In this document: positions 58,175-64,000 of the stretch, piece by piece
Layout of the letters: each line of letters opens with the position of its first letter
Numbering within the stretch: position 1 is the stretch's first letter
Program-made: the position numbers and the translations under genes
Source of the DNA: Leclercia adecarboxylata
Lineage (GTDB): Bacteria > Pseudomonadota > Gammaproteobacteria > Enterobacterales > Enterobacteriaceae
DNA length: 64,000 nt
Assembly (NCBI GenBank): GCA_002360945.1
Contig: DERO01000032.1
Span: forward strand, 62,001-126,000
Direction: 5' to 3'
Notes under the pieces: generated by a model
Database searches by the model: none
Seen by the model: only the letters and a program-made list of their open reading frames with translations
What the model was told of the DNA's origin: nothing

Positions 58175-59649
58175 CGGGAAAGCGCCTCCAGCATCAGCCC
58201 TGCGGTGGCTTTGGCCGAGCCGATCACCCCGGGAATACCGGCACCCGGATGGGTACCCGCCCCGACGAGGTAAAGGTTGGGGATCCGGCTGTCGCGATTG
58301 TGCGGCCGGAACCAGGCACTCTGGCGCAGGATGGGTTCGACAGAAAAAGCGGAGCCCAGATGAGCCCCCAGCTGGTCGCGAAAATCGAAGGGGGTGAAGA
58401 TGCGGTGGGTCACCAGCTGGCTGCGCAGCCCCGGCATGTAGTGGGCTTCAAGATAAGCAAAAATCCGGTCGCGCAGGCGCGGACCTTCAATGTTCCAGTC
58501 GAGATCCGCAGTGCCTAAGTGAGGGACCGGGGCTAACACGTAATAGCTGCCGCAGCCCGGCGGCGCCAGGGAGGGATCGGTGACGCAGGGGGCGTGCAGG
58601 TAGAGCGAAAAATCGTCCGCCAGCGCGTTTTTATTAAAGATGTCATCGATGAGTTCTTTATAGCGCGGCCCGAAACAGACGGTATGGTGCGCCAGATCGT
58701 GCTGCTTGTTCAGACCAAAATAGAGCACAAACAGGGAATTACTCATGCGCTTACGCTTGAGCGATGCCGCCTGCGCGGCCCCCGCCGGATGATGCCCCAG
58801 CAGCTTCTCATAGGTATGCACCACGTCGGCGTTGGAGGCCACCGCCGCAGTCGGAACGATCTGCCCGTCTTTCAGCTCCACGGCGCGAATGTGCTCCCCC
58901 TCGGTCACCAGCCGGGTGACTTCGGCATTCAGCTGCAGCTCGCCGCCGAGGTCCTGATAGAGCTTCACCAGCCCCTGCACCAGAGCCCCGGTCCCGCCCC
59001 GGGCAAACCAGACGCCCCACTCACGCTCAAGGGCGTGGATCAGGGTGTAAATGGACGAGGTGGCAAAGGGATTGCCCCCCACCAGCAGGGAATGAAAGGA
59101 GAAGGCCTGGCGCAGCTGTTCATTATCGATAAAGCGCGAGACCATGCCGTAGACGCTGCGCCAGGCCTGCAGGCGGGTGAGCTGCGGCGCGGCGCGGAGC
59201 ATATCGCGAAAAGAGAGGAACGGCACCGTGCCGAGTTTGAGATACCCCTCGTTAAACACCTCCCGCGAGTAGGCGTGAAACTTGCGGTAACCCTCCACGT
59301 CGCGCGGGTTAAAACGTCTTATCTGCTCTTCCAGCCGGGTCTGCACATTGTTGTAATCAAACACCTCGCCCGTCTCCCAGCACAGGCGATAGAACGGCGT
59401 CACCGGCAGCAGTTCGACGTAATCCGCCATCCGCTTTCCGGCGAGGGTAAACAGCTCTTCGATGGCGCTGGGATCGGTGATCACCGTCGGCCCGGCGTCA
59501 AAGGTGAACCCTTTATCCTGATAAACGTACGCGCGCCCGCCGGGCTTGTCCCGCTGCTCCAGCAGAAGTGTGGCAATACCCTGCGCCTGAAGCCGAATGG
59601 CCAGGGCTAATCCGCCAAAACCGGCGCCAATAATCACTGTTTTATTCAT
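58171..59649 (-). CDS. crtI: Phytoene desaturase CrtI
   Basis: A 492-residue FAD enzyme making lycopene from phytoene by four desaturations. Dinucleotide motif VIIGAGFGGLALAIRL at residues 5-20 and the carotenoid-desaturase signature YLVGAGTHPGAGIPGVIGSA near the end. It overlaps crtY by 8 bases. Confidence 0.97.
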   Translation of the reverse strand: MNKTVIIGAGFGGLALAIRLQAQGIATLLLEQRDKPGGRAYVYQDKGFTFDAGPTVITDPSAIEELFTLAGKRMADYVELLPVTPFYRLCWETGEVFDYNNVQTRLEEQIRRFNPRDVEGYRKFHAYSREVFNEGYLKLGTVPFLSFRDMLRAAPQLTRLQAWRSVYGMVSRFIDNEQLRQAFSFHSLLVGGNPFATSSIYTLIHALEREWGVWFARGGTGALVQGLVKLYQDLGGELQLNAEVTRLVTEGEHIRAVELKDGQIVPTAAVASNADVVHTYEKLLGHHPAGAAQAASLKRKRMSNSLFVLYFGLNKQHDLAHHTVCFGPRYKELIDDIFNKNALADDFSLYLHAPCVTDPSLAPPGCGSYYVLAPVPHLGTADLDWNIEGPRLRDRIFAYLEAHYMPGLRSQLVTHRIFTPFDFRDQLGAHLGSAFSVEPILRQSAWFRPHNRDSRIPNLYLVGAGTHPGAGIPGVIGSAKATAGLMLEALSR

Positions 59650-60817
59650 GGTGAAACGCTCGCATCCGGGGAGTGAGTTTCAGTATGGCGAGCATCGCTT
59701 CGCCGACGGGAACGGGGGGCTTACCTGCCAGGATCCGCGCTTTATCGGCCAGGGTCAGCTGTCCGGCGTAAAAGCGGGCAATCAGCCCTTCGTTAAGAGA
59801 GTAAAAACGCTGCATCACCTGCCAGCGTTTATCGGCATCACCGGCCAGGAACAGCATGCGGTTCAGGGCGCGGAAAAAACGCTGCGCATGCCACTGGTGG
59901 CGGGCATAGCGATGAATCACGGAAAAGATCGCCGCCGCGCTGATGTCCGCGGTTCCGGCAATTGCGTCGGCCAGCGCCACCGCGTGCGGCAGCGAATAGC
60001 CGGTGGTGGCATGAAACAGCCCGGCGCGCAGGCCGCTGCACGGCTGCTGTTCCCGCGCCTGCCAGTACGCCGGGAAATCGCCTCCCAGCATAATCGGCAG
60101 ATGGCCCAGCTCTTCACGCATCAGGCTCTCAAGGCACCAGCCCTGCTGGCGGGCATAGTCAGCAATGTGTTGCCGCGCGGCGCTGAGATGTAGTTCGGCG
60201 GCGTCAATGTAGTGGGTATCTTCGATCAGCAGTTCGGTTGCGGAAAGCGGGAGAGTATAGACAAAACGGTACCCGCCCTGCTGATTGACCGTGGCATCCA
60301 TCAGTATCGGCCGGGTCAGGCCATGCGGTTGGCGCAGACGCCACTCCTGGCCGAGAAATGACTGGCTGCCGGTGTTAAGGTGCCTGTCCGGCATATAGCC
60401 CCGACCGTCGATCGTCGCCCGGGCCCGGAGCGTTGTGCCATCGGCGAGCGTCACCGTCTCCGGGGTGAGTTCGGTGATGACGGCGTGGGTGTGCAGATTC
60501 ACGCCAGCGGCGTCGGTCAGCACGGTGGCAAACCGCGCGGAGGTGATGCTGAGATAGTCCCCGGCAAGGGTGCGGTTCAGATCGGGAAAGCGGACGTCGT
60601 ACCCCTGCCAGCGGTGCGCAATCAGGGGGGCAATCCACTGGTGCTGCTCAGGCGTAATGTCGCCCTCATGAAACGACCAGGTGTGATTACCGCCAGGCCT
60701 GCCGTCGGCTTCGAGAAGCAGCACCCGCAGCTCCGGGCGCTGTTGCCACAGCCGCAGCGCGGTCAGGCCGTTTGCCAGCCCACCGCCCGCCAGAATGATA
60801 TCCCACTCGTGTGCCAT
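59642..60817 (-). CDS. crtY: Lycopene beta-cyclase CrtY
   Basis: A 391-residue cyclase forming the two beta-rings. Amino-terminal nucleotide motif DIILAGGGLANGLTALRL; conserved CrtY regions IDGRGYMPD and GLFHATTGYSLPHAV. The start overlaps the idi stop by one base. No crtX gene intervenes, unlike many Pantoea clusters. Confidence 0.95.
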   Translation of the reverse strand: MAHEWDIILAGGGLANGLTALRLWQQRPELRVLLLEADGRPGGNHTWSFHEGDITPEQHQWIAPLIAHRWQGYDVRFPDLNRTLAGDYLSITSARFATVLTDAAGVNLHTHAVITELTPETVTLADGTTLRARATIDGRGYMPDRHLNTGSQSFLGQEWRLRQPHGLTRPILMDATVNQQGGYRFVYTLPLSATELLIEDTHYIDAAELHLSAARQHIADYARQQGWCLESLMREELGHLPIMLGGDFPAYWQAREQQPCSGLRAGLFHATTGYSLPHAVALADAIAGTADISAAAIFSVIHRYARHQWHAQRFFRALNRMLFLAGDADKRWQVMQRFYSLNEGLIARFYAGQLTLADKARILAGKPPVPVGEAMLAILKLTPRMRAFHHE

Positions 60818-61845
60818 CAGGTTTGCGCCACCAGCGTAGCCTGACGCAGTTGCGCCAGGTTGGCGCTCCCGGTGCAGAAACAGGCGACGCGCAGCTGGTC
60901 GATGATCACCTGAAAATGGTCAATAACGGCTTCACTGGAGAGTAACGCGCTTTGCAGCACCCCGGCCGCCTGCCCTACCAGGCTTGCGCCTAAGCGGATC
61001 GCTTTCGCCACCTCAATGCCGTTGGCGATCCCGCCCGAGGCCACCAGCGGCATGTCGGGCAGCGCCTGATGCAGATCCTGGAGTGCCGTGGCGGTGGGGA
61101 TCCCCCAGTCGGCAAAGGCCATCGCCACCGCCCGGTCGTGCGCGGTGACGGCGCGTTCGCCCTCTACCGCCGCCCAGCTGGTGCCACCGGCACCGGCGAC
61201 ATCCAGCATCGCCACCCCCGCCGCCGCCAGTTGACGGGCAACCGGTACCGAAATCCCGTTGCCCACCTCTTTAACCACCACCGGCACGTGCAGCGCCTCG
61301 ACGGTCTGATGAATGGCGTCGATAACCCCGCACCAGTTGCGATCCCCGCCGTGCTGCAGCGCCTCCTGCAGCGGGTTAAGGTGGATAATCAGCGCATCTG
61401 CCGCGAGCGTCTCCACGGCCCGTCTGGCATAGTCGAGGCCCTGCTGTCCTGCGATTTGCGCGGCACCGAGGTTGGCCATCAGCACTACGTCAGGGGCAAA
61501 GGATCGCAGTTCGCCCGTCAGGCCATAATTCGCCTCGCTCTCCAGCGCCACGCGCTGGGATCCCACCCCCATCGCCAGCCCCAGCGCCTGCGCGGCAAGG
61601 GCCAGATGCTGATTGATCTGGCTCGCCCGTCGGGTGCCGCCGGTCATGGAGCTGATCAGCAGCGGCGCGTTCAGGGTACGGCCAAACAGCCTGGTGGTGA
61701 GATCGATATCATCAAGATGCAGTTCGGGAAGGGCACAGTGCCCGAAGCGCCATTTTTCAAAGCCGTTGGTACACTTTTTTGCGCCGGGCGCGCCGTTCAG
61801 TACGATATCGAGATGATCGCTTTTACGTTGCGACAGGCTGCTCAT
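60817..61845 (-). CDS. idi: Isopentenyl-diphosphate isomerase, type 2
   Basis: A 342-residue FMN-dependent isomerase of the type found in Pantoea crt clusters. ATG 61845 overlaps the crtE stop as ATGA, so it is preferred to GTG 61851. Seen: [23 protein letters not shown] start region, [40 protein letters not shown], and GGTSWAAVE. It balances IPP and DMAPP for CrtE. Confidence 0.95.
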   Translation of the reverse strand: MSSLSQRKSDHLDIVLNGAPGAKKCTNGFEKWRFGHCALPELHLDDIDLTTRLFGRTLNAPLLISSMTGGTRRASQINQHLALAAQALGLAMGVGSQRVALESEANYGLTGELRSFAPDVVLMANLGAAQIAGQQGLDYARRAVETLAADALIIHLNPLQEALQHGGDRNWCGVIDAIHQTVEALHVPVVVKEVGNGISVPVARQLAAAGVAMLDVAGAGGTSWAAVEGERAVTAHDRAVAMAFADWGIPTATALQDLHQALPDMPLVASGGIANGIEVAKAIRLGASLVGQAAGVLQSALLSSEAVIDHFQVIIDQLRVACFCTGSANLAQLRQATLVAQT

Positions 61846-62762
61846 TGACACTCCGACAGGGATAACGACAGGCTCTGACTGATAAGCGTCAGCTGTTTTT
61901 CAAACCAGGCGTGAACATAGTAGCGGGCGGTGTTGCCCGGCTGACAGGCGGTCGCGATATGCTGGTCGGCACTGCGCACATGCTCGCGCAGCCGCAGGAA
62001 CACGCTTTCTGCCCCGAGCACTGCGACCAGCGTCGATTTATCTTTATCCTGATGGGGATCTTTGCCGTTAGCCGTTGAGCCGTCCGTCAGGTCATCAATC
62101 AGCTGGAAGGCCTGACCGAGCTCGCGGGCAAAAAAGCGCAGACGTTCGCTCACCTGAGGTGGCGCGTCGGCCGCGATAGCCGCCAGCTGCAGGGTGGCGT
62201 TGAACAGGCTGCTGGTTTTCAGCTCGTTGGTTAGCAGGATCTCATCAGCATTCCGGCTCTGCCGGGCGCCATTCAGATCGCGAAATTGCCCCTGCACCAG
62301 TCCCATATGCCCCACCGAGGCCGACAGCTCAGCCATCGCCCGCGCTTTTGCCTCGTGCGTCAGCGAAGGCGCACGTGAAATCACGCAAAACGCGTGGCTC
62401 AGCAGCGCCACCGCCGCCAGTATCGCGACGTTTTCGCCATACTGATAGTGAACCGTCGGGCGCCCCCGTCTGAGCATGGCATTGTCCATGCAGGGCATGT
62501 CATCGAGGATCAGGGAGGCAACGTGGACCATCTCAATGGCGCAGGCCAGATCCAGAATGCCGGTCTGCTCGGTTTTATAGCCCATATCCGTCGCTGCCAG
62601 CAGCAGCAACAGAGGGCGCATTCGCTTGCCGGCAACAAGGGTGGATTCGCGCATGGCCGCATAGACCTGGCCCTCCTGCTCTCCTTCGGGCAAGAGTTGT
62701 TCCAGACGCCGTTCAAACGCAGACAGCAGCATTTTTACATCATCTTCATGACTAAGGGTCAT
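61842..62762 (-). CDS. crtE: Geranylgeranyl diphosphate synthase CrtE
   Basis: A 306-residue prenyl transferase. First Asp-rich motif DDMPCMD (DDx4D) after LIL, and second motif [13 protein letters not shown] for substrate binding. First gene of the crt operon. GGAAG lies 5 bases before the ATG. The 228-base upstream gap is AT-rich (62890-62960) and should hold the crt promoter. Confidence 0.96.
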   Translation of the reverse strand: MTLSHEDDVKMLLSAFERRLEQLLPEGEQEGQVYAAMRESTLVAGKRMRPLLLLLAATDMGYKTEQTGILDLACAIEMVHVASLILDDMPCMDNAMLRRGRPTVHYQYGENVAILAAVALLSHAFCVISRAPSLTHEAKARAMAELSASVGHMGLVQGQFRDLNGARQSRNADEILLTNELKTSSLFNATLQLAAIAADAPPQVSERLRFFARELGQAFQLIDDLTDGSTANGKDPHQDKDKSTLVAVLGAESVFLRLREHVRSADQHIATACQPGNTARYYVHAWFEKQLTLISQSLSLSLSECQ

Positions 62763-62990
62763 AGGGGCTTCCCCGGTGTTAGGTGGCGACGTCCGCAGAA
62801 GGGGTAAAACGCTTGCCGCAGGGTAGATTTACAAAGCGTAGCGTATCCTTCTGCGTTTTGTTGCTCGCCTGCAAAGGGGAAACTCGATATGGATTTTATT
62901 TATTTTGAAATCAATGAGATATATTTTAACGCGTGAAGTAAATTGCACAGAAATTTACATTTGTAGAGATTTTCAGGAACCCCTCCTCCT

Positions 62991-63563
62991 TTACGATCCC
63001 TCCCTCTCTTCTTCTTTGCCAAACGCCAGTCGTAGCGCGTACTGACGAATATCCTGAGGCCAACTCCCGATACAGGCCGTAAAAGCCGCCTCATCATCGG
63101 CAAAAAGCGCGCGCAGGCTGGCCTCGTAGTCAGGCAGATCCCCCGCCATCTCGTACATAAAGTGGTAGGCGCGATCGTGACGCTGGCGCTTGTTATCCGC
63201 CGGTTCAGCGGTTTTTCTGGCCTGATCGATCAGCCTACGCAAGGTAGCGGAAGCGCCGCCGGGCTGGGCGGCTAACCACGCCCAGTGGCGCGGGAGCAAC
63301 GTTACCTCTTTTGCCGAGACGCCGAGCTTTGGCCGTCCGCGGGATTTTACGACGCGGGTCTCCGCCAATTCCGGGTAGACCGCCAGAACATCGGCAATAT
63401 CGCCGTTAACAGGAATATCGAGCCGTTTCCCACTACGATCGTTAAAAATGAAAACGCTTTCACGCTGAATGTTAACGGATTGGATCTGCTGTAACAGTTC
63501 GCTCAGTGTGCCGTGGGCGATCTGCCGCTGCTGAGAAAAAGCGGTAAGGGTGATATTCGTCAT
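62991..63563 (-). CDS. DUF2239 family protein
   Basis: A 190-residue cytoplasmic protein; the family core KSRGRPKLGVSAKEVTLLPR then HWAWLAAQPGGASATLRRLI is fully conserved near residues 73-112. AAAGG precedes the ATG at 63563. The family has no known function. It is a single-gene unit behind a symmetric repeat (63575-63638). Confidence 0.9.
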   Translation of the reverse strand: MTNITLTAFSQQRQIAHGTLSELLQQIQSVNIQRESVFIFNDRSGKRLDIPVNGDIADVLAVYPELAETRVVKSRGRPKLGVSAKEVTLLPRHWAWLAAQPGGASATLRRLIDQARKTAEPADNKRQRHDRAYHFMYEMAGDLPDYEASLRALFADDEAAFTACIGSWPQDIRQYALRLAFGKEEEREGS

Positions 63564-63574
63564 GCGATTACCTT

Positions 63575-63638
63575 TTTACCCGGATAAAAAAAGAAGAGTC
63601 TTTAGTGAGCCGCTTCCTGTTAATTATATCCGGGTAAA
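63575..63638. promoter_or_regulatory. Perfect 12-bp inverted repeat upstream of the DUF2239 gene
   Basis: TTTACCCGGATA at 63575-63586 and its exact reverse complement TATCCGGGTAAA at 63627-63638, with a 40-base spacer. Its inner arm lies 11 bases before the start of the DUF2239 gene, so it may be an operator pair. The regulator is not known. Confidence 0.6.
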
Positions 63639-63770
63639 ACAGATCCCTTCCCCTGGATACCCCACCAGATTTGGATATTGACGCCTCGTCTCAACATGTT
63701 AACTTTCCTGCGATTTTTCTCATGGATGGTCCCCAAAAAAGAACCAACCAAAATGAACTTACGGATGAAT

Positions 63771-64000
63771 ATGTCACGACACTCTTTAACCCTGCGTAGC
63801 TTTCTGGTTCTGGCATTAATTCTTGGGTTAAGTGGCTGCTCCGTTCGTTACGATAAAAACGGCAAGATTCTCTTTAATACCGATCTGGCGAGCGTGCTGG
63901 GCAACGAAGTTGGACAGTTCACCCTGGCGGATGGCTCGACCGGCGCATTGCGCGAGCTGAACGGTCGCTACAGCCTGAAGTGGAGCAATCTGATGATTGA
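63771..64000 (+). CDS. Putative lipoprotein, 3' end beyond window
   Basis: Open from ATG 63771 (in-frame ATGs at 63753 and 63765 also exist) to the window end, about 76 codons. A signal peptide (LRSFLVLALILGLSGC) ends in a lipobox LSGC, with the mature part CSVRYDKNGKILFNTDL and an alternating pattern. Not recognised; GGA sits 5 bases before ATG 63771. Truncated by the window. Confidence 0.7.
   Translation, partial: MSRHSLTLRSFLVLALILGLSGCSVRYDKNGKILFNTDLASVLGNEVGQFTLADGSTGALRELNGRYSLKWSNLMI

Overview
The window is enterobacterial chromosome. Gene content and order follow the E. coli K-12 macAB-to-deoR side of the map (ybjX, ybjD, aqpZ, lysO, hcp-hcr, poxB-ltaE-ybjT, ybjS, amiD-ybjQ, ybjP, artPIQM, artJ, rlmC, ybjO-potIHGF, ybjN, rimK, nfsA, grxA, ybjM, ybjL). 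The products are near-collinear with the K-12 proteins, but GC is higher, and three blocks absent from K-12 at this position are inserted: a chitinase plus type II secretion locus, an uncharacterised two-component system, and a carotenoid cluster. This fits a yellow-pigmented relative of Enterobacter/Leclercia/Pseudescherichia type. The species cannot be fixed from sequence reading alone.

Layout. 1-2.4 kb: end of ybjX and the OLD-family nuclease ybjD. 2.5-2.8 kb: an isolated gene for a small peptide with a double-glycine (class II microcin type) leader. 3.2-13.7 kb: aqpZ, lysO, hcp-hcr (nitrosative stress), a DoxX-type membrane protein, poxB-ltaE-ybjT and ybjS. 13.7-30.3 kb: a secretion block made of an IagB-like lytic transglycosylase, a multidomain GH18 chitinase, gspC to gspO in one minus-strand operon, and divergent gspAB; a YaiV/IprA-type regulator lies tail to tail with gspB. 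31-37 kb: amiD-ybjQ, ybjP, the arginine transporter artPIQM and artJ. 37-45 kb: a sensor kinase/response regulator pair, rlmC, ybjO and potFGHI. 45.5-47 kb: ybjN and rimK.

47.0-53.2 kb is a low-GC island between rimK and nfsA. The native last 32 codons of nfsA remain as a remnant beside rimK, while the working nfsA has an imported, lower-GC 3' end. The island holds decayed phage genes (an endonuclease VII-type pseudogene, a DNA-packaging/terminase-small-subunit-like pseudogene, a P-loop fragment), two small exported proteins, a DUF2971 protein and a 595-residue DUF4209-type protein with a HEPN-like R-x4-H motif. A hairpin-plus-core sequence at the end of nfsA is repeated beyond the DUF4209 gene, so the island looks composite.

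53.2-64 kb: chimeric nfsA, grxA, ybjM and ybjL, then crtE-idi-crtY-crtI-crtB with opposing crtZ (zeaxanthin pathway, no crtX). The window ends with a DUF2239 gene preceded by a perfect 12-bp inverted repeat and the start of a lipoprotein gene.

How parts work together: the chitinase is the obvious substrate of the adjacent Gsp machine, and the transglycosylase could open murein for its assembly. CrtE, type 2 Idi, CrtB, CrtI, CrtY and CrtZ form a complete isoprenoid-to-zeaxanthin route. ArtPIQM/ArtJ and PotFGHI import arginine and putrescine. The strongest candidates for undescribed biology are the orphan double-glycine peptide, the DUF2971/DUF4209 island at nfsA, and a GspA-like protein whose ATPase motifs are gone.
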